DNA of 63,443 nt from a virus. Shown here piece after piece: positions 15,755-22,544 of this stretch (position 1 is its first letter; the number at the start of each line of letters is the position of its first letter). A model generated the notes under the pieces. That model worked only from the letters and a program-made list of their open reading frames with translations. It made no database searches and was not told where the DNA came from. The stretch covers positions 1 through 63,443 of the IMG/VR virus record IMGVR_UViG_3300005253_000516; one strand, written 5' to 3'. A program made the position numbers and the translations under genes.

Positions 15755-16292
15755 AACGATAGCCTACTCATGCGATAGCCGACGATGCGGCAACCGTTGC
15801 GAGAACGGCGACGATGGGTGGCACGAGTGGACATGGCGCGTGTTGCTGGAAGGGCAGGAAGTAGAAGCGACCGTCCACTTTTGCTCTCTTGGCTGTTTCA
15901 AGGCTTACATGGACAACTCGGGCTTTGTGGCTTGCAATGACGGAGAGAAACACTGGCAAACTTGGGTGTGGGATGCGCTGGACACCAATTGCAGAATGCG
16001 CGAGAGGGATCGTTGGTACACAGAGAACGAGTACGACGTGGTGTTGCTAGAGGTCGGGCCGAATCGAATCCAGGTAATGAAAGCGGTGAGGGACTTAACT
16101 GGCGCAGGATTGCGAGAGACGAAAGAAATGGTGGAGAACACGCCGTCAAAGATTATCGAAGCTGCCCAGCTCGTCCAAGCAGGCATGGCAGTGCATCGCA
16201 TTGCCGCACAAGGCGGCATCGCCACCCTGCTCACGTATCCGATGCGCTGGACGGCTGTGACAAGAGATGATCTGCCGATAGCATACGCGTAG
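15747..16292 (+). CDS. Zinc-finger protein fused to ribosomal L7/L12-type C-terminal domain
   Basis: 181 residues; GTG start with GGAGGA upstream. Residues 1-90 hold a treble-clef-like zinc module (SCDSRRCGNRC, HFCSLGCFKAYM). Residues about 95-160 match the bL12 C-terminal domain: EYDVVLLEVGPNRIQVMKAVR followed by LTGAGLRETKEMVENTP, equivalent to the E. coli sequence [21 protein letters not shown] and LGLKEAKDLVE. The helix that contacts translational GTPases in bL12 keeps its Lys and Arg. A role in engaging host translation factors or RNA polymerase is inference; the domain may only be a fold reuse. It sits in a run of three FCS-type zinc proteins. Confidence 0.72.
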   Translation: MAKTIAYSCDSRRCGNRCENGDDGWHEWTWRVLLEGQEVEATVHFCSLGCFKAYMDNSGFVACNDGEKHWQTWVWDALDTNCRMRERDRWYTENEYDVVLLEVGPNRIQVMKAVRDLTGAGLRETKEMVENTPSKIIEAAQLVQAGMAVHRIAAQGGIATLLTYPMRWTAVTRDDLPIAYA

Positions 16293-16301
16293 GGGGAAGA
16301 G

Positions 16302-16529
16302 GTGACAGTCTGTGAAACATTCACTTGCGACAGGGCGGGATGCGGAGCCACGAAACAGGAACCGCTACGGTCGCCCGATGTAGCCATGGGGCAATCGTTG
16401 CCAGTAGGTTGGATATGTTGGCCTCATACCGACCCGGACTTGCACTTTTGCTCAATGGCGTGTTTGGAATTGTTCCAGGACTATACCGAATATGCTGAGG
16501 AGAGTATGGCGCGGTCAAAGCAGCTATGA
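16302..16529 (+). CDS. FCS-type zinc-finger protein (75 aa)
   Basis: GTG start after GGGGGAAGAG. Two Cys sets (TFTCDRAGCG, LHFCSMACLELFQ) match the MYM/FCS-like module seen in the neighbours at 15747 and 16526. Possibly protein- or nucleic-acid-binding. Confidence 0.7.
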   Translation: MTVCETFTCDRAGCGATKQEPLRSPDVAMGQSLPVGWICWPHTDPDLHFCSMACLELFQDYTEYAEESMARSKQL

Positions 16530-16873
16530 CAATCCGGCAAGAGTTCATCTGTGATCGGAAGGGCTGCCCATCTCGAAAGGAGACAAAAAGCAGCGAGGAA
16601 ATCTGGCTTGAACTTGGGGCCTATGACGGAGCTCATCAATTCTGCTCTGTGCTGTGCCTCTCTGCATGGCTGGACGCTATGCCGCCAGCCGCAGACCCTT
16701 CGCTAGGCGTCGTGTTCACGTGTGACCAATGCGAGAAAGCGATTCTGCTAAAGCCCGGCGAGGAATGGCCAGTGTGGGTAGAGATCAAAGTTGCGGCTGC
16801 GCCATTCCGCAAAGGCTTTTGCTCGAAGGGGTGTCTAGGCAAATACCTAGACTGGCTGCGATCAGATGAATAG
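16526..16873 (+). CDS. Double FCS-type zinc-finger protein (115 aa)
   Basis: ATGA overlap with the previous gene. Two repeats of the same module: EFICDRKGCPS with QFCSVLCLSAWL, then VFTCDQCEKAI with GFCSKGCLGKYL. It looks like an internal duplication of the 16302 type. Function unknown. Confidence 0.72.
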   Translation: MTIRQEFICDRKGCPSRKETKSSEEIWLELGAYDGAHQFCSVLCLSAWLDAMPPAADPSLGVVFTCDQCEKAILLKPGEEWPVWVEIKVAAAPFRKGFCSKGCLGKYLDWLRSDE

Positions 16874-17693
16874 CCCCCTCCGCGCCGCCGTGCGCTACGC
16901 CTGGCTGGGTTGGCGCAATGACCTCGTCGACACGCTGACGGGCTATGGCGTAGACGAGCACCGGGCCGCCGCGCTGGCGAGCTGGGTGGCGCTCAACACG
17001 CAAGAGCACGGCGGGAAACTGAGCGAGTGCCTGCGGGAATGCAACGACCTGGTGGCGTTTGGCGGCGGTACGCATGTGGAGTTTGCCGAGGCGCAGCTAG
17101 AGGAGCAGTCTAGGCGGAGAGCAGATTTCCGTCTCAGTTTGCGAGCCGCAGCGCGAGGAATCTGGACCGGGCAACTTTCTGCGAATGCTGCGCGAAATAC
17201 AATGCTCCTGGCCATTCACCGTCGCTATACCAATGCCTGGCACGAAGGGATGCGACGGGTAGGATTAAAACCAGAGGACATGACTGTAGTAGAAGCGATG
17301 GCCCTGAATACCGCTATTCTGTCTGCGGGTAGGCATGTAACGCGTTTCGTGGCATGGGCGGAAATGAGAACGCGCGCGGACGGCGTGTTGCTTAGGACTC
17401 TCTGGCCGCGAGTTGAGACATGGATAAATGGCTATGATGCTGTCGTGAATCGGGCGACGGCGATGGCGGGGAAGGATGAGAAGCTAGAATGGAGGCTGGG
17501 TGTTGCTGAGCATTGTTCGAGTTGTTTGCGGTTGAATGGCAAAGTTAAGCGGGCTTCATGGTGGGCCAGTAATGGTATATTGCCGAGGCAACCCAATGCT
17601 AGTTATCTGGTGTGCCGTGGATTCAACTGCAAGTGTGTTTTATTGTCAACTGAAAAGCCGCTCAGCAGGGGGCGAATGCCTAAGCTGCCGTAG
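16866..17693 (+). CDS. Minor head / head-morphogenesis protein (SPP1 gp7-like, putative)
   Basis: 275 residues, after the portal gene as expected. The C-terminal third (EHCSSCLRLNGKVKRASWW, ASYLVCRGFNCKCVLLS) has the Cys and Gly pattern found at the end of phage Mu F / SPP1 gp7-type minor head proteins. The N-terminal part is helical. Its stop overlaps the end of the convergent HNH gene by 14 bases. Confidence 0.62.
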   Translation: MNSPLRAAVRYAWLGWRNDLVDTLTGYGVDEHRAAALASWVALNTQEHGGKLSECLRECNDLVAFGGGTHVEFAEAQLEEQSRRRADFRLSLRAAARGIWTGQLSANAARNTMLLAIHRRYTNAWHEGMRRVGLKPEDMTVVEAMALNTAILSAGRHVTRFVAWAEMRTRADGVLLRTLWPRVETWINGYDAVVNRATAMAGKDEKLEWRLGVAEHCSSCLRLNGKVKRASWWASNGILPRQPNASYLVCRGFNCKCVLLSTEKPLSRGRMPKLP

Positions 17694-18459
17694 GAGTTGG
17701 ACAAGGAACGGAGCCCTTCTCTACTAGTCTGTGACATGTTCTGCACAGCGCAATGAGGTTAGACAGTTGATTCGCAGATTCCCAATCGCCGCCAAGATCC
17801 TTTACCTTGCGGATATGATGAATGTCCAGAATCGTGTCACCGCCAGAACGGTAGCCGCAGACTTGGCAAGCATGTCCATCGCGACGAACGGCCTTGCGCC
17901 GTTGGCTATGCCAATTGGGGCCATAGTCAATCAGGGTGGCAGTGCCCCCTGTCCAGTGAGGATTGTTGGAGCCGCGGATGTCAATAGAACGCTGAGCTCC
18001 CCGGCACACATTAGAGCAAAAGCGAGTGTTGCGTTTCTCAACGAATATCTTGTGGACGGTGTAGGCTTTGCTGCAATAGTCGCATGGCTTTGTGATGTAG
18101 CTCTCCGGGCGGCGAGCGCTCGGCTTGGGCTGAATGGCCGCGAACTTGTTGGCACAATGCTGGCAGCAAAAACGACGCTTGCGATAGGTGTAATGGTCAA
18201 ACTGTGTTTCGCACCATTCACAAACGAAGATGGAATGCTTGGTGGGGTCGCGATCGATCCAGCCGTGCGCAAGCCGACAAGCCTTGGAACAGAAACGGCG
18301 CCCGGGGTAGTTCTCGATAAATGGAGCGCCGCACTCTTCACAGGGCTTGGATCGCTTCTTGGTTTTGCGAGCGCTCTCATAGCAAGCTCGGTTACAATAT
18401 TTCTGCCGCTTGTCTTCTGTCTCATATTCAACGCCACAGCGCACGCATGTCTTTTGCAC
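17680..18459 (-). CDS. Reverse-strand HNH endonuclease with multiple zinc knuckles
   Basis: 259 residues from the GTG at 18459, which has GGAGGG four to five bases upstream; a GTG at 18480 is the longer alternative. Four zinc-knuckle pairs in series (CVRCGVEY/YCNRAC, CEECGAPF/FCSKAC, CEWCETQF/FCCQHC, CDYCSKAY/FCSNVC) precede a C-terminal HNH domain: CQVCGYRSG, LDIHHIRKVKDLGG, NLIALCRTCH. Probably a mobile homing endonuclease placed among head genes, read from its own leftward promoter through structured leader E. Confidence 0.88.
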   Translation of the reverse strand: MQKTCVRCGVEYETEDKRQKYCNRACYESARKTKKRSKPCEECGAPFIENYPGRRFCSKACRLAHGWIDRDPTKHSIFVCEWCETQFDHYTYRKRRFCCQHCANKFAAIQPKPSARRPESYITKPCDYCSKAYTVHKIFVEKRNTRFCSNVCRGAQRSIDIRGSNNPHWTGGTATLIDYGPNWHSQRRKAVRRDGHACQVCGYRSGGDTILDIHHIRKVKDLGGDWESANQLSNLIALCRTCHRLVEKGSVPCPTPTAA

Positions 18460-18480
18460 CGGTCCCTCCAAACAGAACAC

Positions 18481-18574
18481 CCCGTTGGCCGTCTCCGCTC
18501 TGTTGTCGAGGCAGCGCGGTGGCCAACGGGATGAACGTCAGATTATAAGAGCTTTGGATGCGCCGCCTCGACAA
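18481..18574 (-). promoter_or_regulatory. Structured leader E (stem plus pseudoknot) before HNH gene
   Basis: Read on the - strand, a 14-bp stem with one G-U pairs 18574-18561 with 18516-18503. Its loop contains CCCGTTGGCC (18530-18521), which is perfectly complementary to GGCCAACGGG (18490-18481) 12 bases beyond the stem. The transcript should begin at the first stem base. The geometry (30-base, 4-base and 12-base connectors) is almost the same as in leader B (27, 3 and 12). Confidence 0.72.
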
Positions 18575-18578
18575 TGGT

Positions 18579-18607
18579 AGTATAGCATAGTGACGATTGG
18601 TTCGCAA
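18579..18607 (-). promoter_or_regulatory. Leftward promoter for the HNH gene
   Basis: On the - strand TTGCGA (18607-18602), a 17-bp spacer and TATACT (18584-18579). RNA should start at about 18572, inside the first base pairs of leader E. Confidence 0.65.
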
Positions 18608-18628
18608 GATGCGACAGGAGGAAACATA

Positions 18629-18874
18629 ATGATGCGGTTTCGGTGTTGGCTAATCCGGTTGTTGGCGGGCAAGGACTTGATAATGCTCAACGCGTCGCGG
18701 AAAGAAGATGGCTCAATCTCGGCGGCCAATCCAGGCACAGGCGGTGACATCATAATGGGATGTGTCTTCCACGCAATGGGGTCCTGCTTTGAGGTAGTGG
18801 ATGGGGAGCTGGCATTGGTAGCGCTTCGTCCGAACGACGCCCCCAGCCCTGGCCTGACGCCTAGCTCGTCATAG
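18629..18874 (+). CDS. Small conserved-looking phage protein (81 aa)
   Basis: The ATG at 18629 after ACAGGAGGAAACATA is preferred to an upstream GTG. The opening MMRFRCWLIRLLAGKDLIML resembles a common tiny phage peptide with a hydrophobic-basic helix. The rest is Gly- and Ser-rich. Function unknown. Confidence 0.62.
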   Translation: MMRFRCWLIRLLAGKDLIMLNASRKEDGSISAANPGTGGDIIMGCVFHAMGSCFEVVDGELALVALRPNDAPSPGLTPSSS

Positions 18875-18884
18875 AGAGGAGACA

Positions 18885-19265
18885 ATGAATCAGCGATCAC
18901 GAATCAACGCGTTTTCGGGCGCCGACGATGGGTTCTTGGATTTGAGCAACCCGCCAATGGCATTCACCGCCGTTACCAAGTCCGGAGAGGAGCCTCCAAT
19001 GCCCAACGCTCCCGACTACACCGACTTCGGCGGCGCCCAGGCCCGCGTCACCAACGGCGTGCTCTACATCACGTGGACGGCACCCAACACCGGGGTCGCG
19101 AACCTCACCATCACGCCGCTATCACAGATCATGCAGGTGGACTGGACCGAAACCGAAGCCGGTGTGGTGCTTTACCTGCGGGGCTACAATCCCTATGTCT
19201 ACTGCAAGAAAAGCCGCGAACTCGCTGAGTTCATCGGGCGACATCTCGAGGATGCGAATGGCTGA
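18885..19265 (+). CDS. Hypothetical protein (126 aa)
   Basis: GAGAGGAGACA precedes ATG. A beta-rich sequence (NGVLYITWTAPN, GVANLTITPL, VVLYLRGYNPYVYC) ends in a helix. No family recognised. Confidence 0.65.
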   Translation: MNQRSRINAFSGADDGFLDLSNPPMAFTAVTKSGEEPPMPNAPDYTDFGGAQARVTNGVLYITWTAPNTGVANLTITPLSQIMQVDWTETEAGVVLYLRGYNPYVYCKKSRELAEFIGRHLEDANG

Positions 19266-19500
19266 GCCGAACAAAGACCGCGCCAACTGGGACAACCTGT
19301 TCCTGCGCCTACGCTCAGTAGCCTACAAAGAAGGCAGGGGCCGCGCCGTCACGATCATGAAATGCGTCTGTTGGCTCGAGAACGGCGAGCTTGTATACTG
19401 GTCTGAGCCGACGTGTACGCACCTGGAGCCGTCGGCCAACAAGGACGGGTTGGGCAGGCTGGCGGCAGCGCTAGAGGAGAAGACGAATGGCGACGATTGA
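19258..19500 (+). CDS. Hypothetical protein (80 aa)
   Basis: The ATG at 19258 with CGAGGATGCGA upstream is preferred to a longer out-of-context start. Contains MKCVCWLENGELVYWSEPTCTHLEP, possibly a small beta domain with Cys. Overlaps both neighbours. Confidence 0.62.
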   Translation: MAEPNKDRANWDNLFLRLRSVAYKEGRGRAVTIMKCVCWLENGELVYWSEPTCTHLEPSANKDGLGRLAAALEEKTNGDD

Positions 19501-19897
19501 GCTTGAGGGGCATTTGCGCAAAGCGGGTGACGGTTACGAATGTTCGAATCTGTACCTTGACGGGGACGCTTTGATGGAGGCCATAGACTTGCCTCTCGTT
19601 GGTGTTGTGTTGGCCAAAGGCCATAACTGGATCGGCGATTTCGTCTTTCCACCAGAAGATCCCGATACCCCTGTGGGGGGTGGTAATCGCATAGACTTGC
19701 AGGCTGACTATGGCCGCGTGCGCATCACGATTGAACAGCTAGCCCCGCCAGAAGAAGAGGCGAAACAGCAAGAGATAAGCCGCTTGCGTGCCGCACTTGC
19801 AAGCGCAGGAGATCGAAGAGACTGGGACGGGGCAAACGAGGCAGAGCGGCAGTTGAATGAGCTGCTAGGGAGAGGGGAGACTGATGACGAAGATTGA
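19487..19897 (+). CDS. Paralogue of the 1651 family, longer form (136 aa)
   Basis: Begins MATIELEGHLRK and contains LYLDGDAL and DYGRVRITIEQ, the skeleton shared with 1651 and 19884. It is extended by a C-terminal coiled coil (EEEAKQQEISRLRAALASAG). AGAGGAGAAGACGA precedes ATG. Function unknown. Confidence 0.7.
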   Translation: MATIELEGHLRKAGDGYECSNLYLDGDALMEAIDLPLVGVVLAKGHNWIGDFVFPPEDPDTPVGGGNRIDLQADYGRVRITIEQLAPPEEEAKQQEISRLRAALASAGDRRDWDGANEAERQLNELLGRGETDDED

Positions 19898-20135
19898 ACT
19901 AGGGGGGCGCTTGTGGGTTTGCGAGGATCACTGGGGCAACGAACACCTATATCTGAATACGCAGAGATTGGTTGACGTTCTCCCTCATTGCAACTTGTCG
20001 ATTGATGGACCCGCGAGGCATGTGCCTGAGCATCTGCATCTGTTGGTAAACTATGGCCCTGTCGGAATAACGATAGATCAGCCGGACACGCCAGAGGAGG
20101 AAGCATTGACTATGCTGGAGGAGCACGATGGCTAG
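19884..20135 (+). CDS. Paralogue of the 1651 family (83 aa)
   Basis: Begins MTKIELGGRLWVCED with LYLNTQRL and NYGPVGITIDQ. Tandem to 19487 with a 14-base overlap, so this pair probably arose by local duplication. Function unknown. Confidence 0.7.
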   Translation: MTKIELGGRLWVCEDHWGNEHLYLNTQRLVDVLPHCNLSIDGPARHVPEHLHLLVNYGPVGITIDQPDTPEEEALTMLEEHDG

Positions 20136-20346
20136 ATTTCCCAAAGGCGCGCTCATAGTTGAGCAGCCTAGAATGCGGGGCGGAGAGTGCGTTGTTTCTT
20201 TCAGAATCGATAAGCGGCACAAGGAGTGGCGGGCGTGGACGTGGGGAATCGTCCGAGCGGAAATAGCAAAGTACCGCGTTCCGTTCTGGCGCTGGCCACA
20301 AGTGGGATGGCTCGTCGCGCGGTTCATGTGGTCGATCACGCACTAG
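20128..20346 (+). CDS. Small phage protein, paralogue of 7804 (72 aa)
   Basis: Matches the protein at 7804 end to end (FPKGALIVEQPRMRGGEC, FRIDKRHKEWRAW, AKYRVPFWRWPQVGWLVARF). TGGAGGAGCACG precedes ATG. As at 1651-7804, it lies near a member of the LEG-family proteins, so the two gene types may travel together. Confidence 0.75.
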   Translation: MARFPKGALIVEQPRMRGGECVVSFRIDKRHKEWRAWTWGIVRAEIAKYRVPFWRWPQVGWLVARFMWSITH

Positions 20347-20364
20347 AGGGAAAGAGGAGGAGAC

Positions 20365-20592
20365 ATGAGTCAACACACGCATACGATTTGCGATGGCTGC
20401 GGCGAACAAATGGACCTTCGGCATGTTGGAGTGCCCATACATGGGCATCTAGGTGTTTGGGGCGGTGCGCCAGAGGATGTGCATTTCCACAATGTGGGAT
20501 GTATGGCCGCATACATGGAAGCGTGGCACAACAAGCGTTCTGACAAAGTGCGCATCGTAGTTGAGGACCTGGAGGAGAGCGATGAATCGTAG
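20365..20592 (+). CDS. Zinc-finger small protein (75 aa)
   Basis: AAGAGGAGGAGAC precedes ATG. CDGCGEQM and VHFHNVGCMAAYMEAW resemble a variant of the FCS-type module seen at 15747-16873, here with His. Overlaps the next gene by 11 bases. Confidence 0.68.
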   Translation: MSQHTHTICDGCGEQMDLRHVGVPIHGHLGVWGGAPEDVHFHNVGCMAAYMEAWHNKRSDKVRIVVEDLEESDES

Positions 20593-21073
20593 AGGGTTTC
20601 TGCGCGCAGCATTGGCTACGGGGATAACGGCGGTAGCGGCAAATGCCGGGCTGTCCAAAGCAGCCGACGGCGGCATAGAGTTCTTGCTCGGCGAGATGAC
20701 AAAGGGCGCGCGGCGGGAAGCGCCCGTACTGATGAAAAACATTGGCATCAGTTGGAACAGTGCGGCGATGGATAGCGTTAGCCTCAGTTGGACTGAGACG
20801 GAAGTGGGGCGGGCTGAGCGGTTCGCGCAACAGGCACGAAACATCTGCGACGCAATCAAGCCCGCTATAGATGCTTTGGCAGAGCTGGAAGAATTCGAGG
20901 CCTCCAAGATTGGGCGCGTGTGGTATGTAGGCCCTGGCGGAGACGATGCGAACGACGGGCTGACGCCAGAGTCGTGCCTGTTGTCATTCGAGGAGGGAAT
21001 GAAGCGGGCGGGGCGAGAAGACGAATTGCCAATGTCGGTATGGGACATGACTATAGAGGGATGGAACGTATGA
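20582..21073 (+). CDS. Exported protein with twin-arginine-like signal (163 aa)
   Basis: The start at 20582 (after GGAGGAGAGCG) gives MNRRGFLRAALATGITAVAANAG, a twin-arginine type signal (RRGFLRAA). The C-terminal part has VWYVGPGGDDANDGLTPESC, the same opening motif as the beta-helix proteins at 23225, 28919, 29923 and 30839. Export by the host Tat system is inferred; in a phage such a signal is unusual. Function unknown. Confidence 0.68.
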   Translation: MNRRGFLRAALATGITAVAANAGLSKAADGGIEFLLGEMTKGARREAPVLMKNIGISWNSAAMDSVSLSWTETEVGRAERFAQQARNICDAIKPAIDALAELEEFEASKIGRVWYVGPGGDDANDGLTPESCLLSFEEGMKRAGREDELPMSVWDMTIEGWNV

Positions 21074-21384
21074 CCAAGAAAGCACGCATCGCTGAGTTGG
21101 AACGCAAAGTTGCAGAGCTGGAGCGCAAGGCACGAGAGCCTATCATCATCAAAGTGGCGCCCGTCATTGTGCCGGTCGCGGTGCCCGAGCCTGCCCCGCT
21201 ATGGCCGTGGCCGCCGTATCCGTATGAGCCGTGCCGACGGTGGCGTCCGTATGATTACATAACAACTGGCGACCCGGTGCCACAATACCACTACACTACA
21301 GCAGGCGACACCGCCGGCCCGCTAAATCTCGGCTTCCCCAGCGTGGCAGGGCCGGAAGGAACGATCATATCGCTGATCGGGTGA
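21070..21384 (+). CDS. Coiled-coil and Pro/Tyr-rich protein (104 aa)
   Basis: ATGA overlap with the preceding gene. N-terminal coiled coil (ARIAELERKVAELERKA), then a Pro-Trp-Tyr-rich region (LWPWPPYPYEPCRRWRPYDY) and a Gly-rich end. Possibly a small virion or surface-associated protein. Confidence 0.62.
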   Translation: MTKKARIAELERKVAELERKAREPIIIKVAPVIVPVAVPEPAPLWPWPPYPYEPCRRWRPYDYITTGDPVPQYHYTTAGDTAGPLNLGFPSVAGPEGTIISLIG

Positions 21385-21386
21385 AT

Positions 21387-21458
21387 GGGCCGATAGCTCA
21401 AGGTAGAGCACGACTCTTAATAAGGTCGTGGTTGGCGGTTCAAGTCCGCCTCGGCCTA
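21387..21458 (+). tRNA. tRNA with 8-nt anticodon loop (TAA most likely, Leu-type codon)
   Basis: A 72-base cloverleaf folds: acceptor 21387-21393 with 21451-21457 (one G-U), D stem GCTC/GAGC, anticodon stem CGACT/GGTCG, T arm GGCGG-TTCAAGT-CCGCC and discriminator A. The anticodon loop is CTTAATAA, eight bases rather than seven. With U33 in the usual place the anticodon is TAA (21418-21420); AAT is the other reading. There is no long variable arm, unlike ordinary Leu tRNAs. It may be a frameshift-suppressor type or a decaying tRNA. Confidence 0.7.
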
Positions 21459-21471
21459 TTGGTCGCAACGC

Positions 21472-21500
21472 TTGACATCACGCCACCAGTAGTGTATTAT
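21472..21500 (+). promoter_or_regulatory. Sigma-70-like promoter after the tRNA
   Basis: TTGACA (21472-21477), 17-bp spacer, TATTAT (21495-21500). Drives the small RNA locus and, on read-through, the structural operon. No comparable promoter was noticed from here to 50975. Confidence 0.85.
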
Positions 21501-21506
21501 GTAAGC

Positions 21507-21615
21507 GGGAGACCCCAGCGGCGCTGAGCTCGGCGCTGCTGGCTATCCAGAATCGAATACGACCGTAGTGCCAGACTAAGGCGCAGCCTTCGTAATTGAA
21601 GGTCTGCGCCTTTTT
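21507..21615 (+). ncRNA. Putative small RNA / attenuator ending in intrinsic terminator
   Basis: From the predicted start the RNA folds into a 10-bp hairpin (21515-21524 with 21533-21542, one G-U). It ends in a strong terminator: AGGCGCAG plus CCTT pair with AAGG and CTGCGCCT around a one-base bulge (21579-21612), followed by TTTTT. No open reading frame fits. It is either a free RNA of about 109 nt or a transcription attenuator controlling the structural genes that begin at 21634. Confidence 0.6.
21579..21615 (+). terminator. Intrinsic terminator upstream of structural operon
   Basis: A 12-bp GC-rich stem with a one-base bulge, an 8-base loop and five T residues: the strongest terminator-like structure in the window. 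Genes continue on the same strand only 19 bases later, so read-through or antitermination is implied. Confidence 0.75.
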
Positions 21616-21633
21616 GCGTTCACCGGAGGCTGA

Positions 21634-22110
21634 ATGGCCGATAGGCGAATCTATAACCCCAACTTCATCCCCCTGCTAGTCAACGCCCGAGCCAACGCGG
21701 CCTTGGGCGCTGCAGGCGCTTGGGATGCGGCCCCGATAGAGTTCCCGGTAGCGGGCATGGCCGAGATGACAGCGCATGTTACCTATGACGAGGCCCCCGC
21801 GGGGCCGGGCGGCTCCGTGGACTTTCAGATCCAGGTGAGCCCCTATGCTGTCGTGGCCCAAGTCCCCGCTGGCGGCATTGAGTGGGAAAGCATGTCCCTC
21901 TACCAGACAGGCGCAGTAGTAGGCGGGGCAGATAGCGCGAGCCTCCTACAGCATGAAATCATCACGTTTGACCCGACCGTTGCAACGGCTCAGACCATAG
22001 CGTTTGGGCCGCTGGCCTTGAATGGCGCAGAGCGCGTGAGGATTCGCGCTCGTGAAAGCGGCGCAGTAGCGAACCCTGGCAACTGTCAGATCGAGGTGAC
22101 GCTGCGATGA
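21634..22110 (+). CDS. Structural protein (158 aa, putative)
   Basis: CCGGAGGCTGA precedes ATG. A beta-rich, Ala/Gly-rich sequence (VDFQIQVSPYAVVAQ, GNCQIEVTLR) of the kind found in head or tail decoration proteins. First gene of the long late operon. No named family recognised. Confidence 0.6.
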   Translation: MADRRIYNPNFIPLLVNARANAALGAAGAWDAAPIEFPVAGMAEMTAHVTYDEAPAGPGGSVDFQIQVSPYAVVAQVPAGGIEWESMSLYQTGAVVGGADSASLLQHEIITFDPTVATAQTIAFGPLALNGAERVRIRARESGAVANPGNCQIEVTLR

Positions 22111-22544
22111 TGGGAATCACGACGCGACAAGCACTCCTCGGCGGCGAGGCCGGGCTGGACATAGACGCGCTCGTCGAGCTTGCCGCCGCAGAGCTCACGC
22201 TACAAGAGACGGGCGGACTGCTCACGGCAACGGGCGCTGAGGACACCGTCTACATCAATGGCGACCCGCTGGGGACGTTTAACCCCCGCGTGCTGATCGT
22301 TGACCTCGACAACATGCAGGGCGGCGACACCACGGTTTTACGCGTTTACTATCGCATCACGGCGGGCGGAGGCTTGCAACTAGAGGACTACCAGGCATAC
22401 GTCGGAGCCGACGGTGGTTTGGCGAATAGCATCAAGCTCGTGACGATTGCGCTGAATCCCAATCGATTTGGGATACAACTCACGCTCGAACAGACAGCCG
22501 GCGTCAACCGCACGTATCGCTGGGAATACTTCGAGGAGGCATAG
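22107..22544 (+). CDS. Structural protein (145 aa, putative)
   Basis: Overlaps the previous stop (ATGATGG). Contains VYINGDPLGTFNPRVLIVDLDNMQGGDT and other beta strands. Probably a small virion protein; function unknown. Confidence 0.6.
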   Translation: MMGITTRQALLGGEAGLDIDALVELAAAELTLQETGGLLTATGAEDTVYINGDPLGTFNPRVLIVDLDNMQGGDTTVLRVYYRITAGGGLQLEDYQAYVGADGGLANSIKLVTIALNPNRFGIQLTLEQTAGVNRTYRWEYFEEA

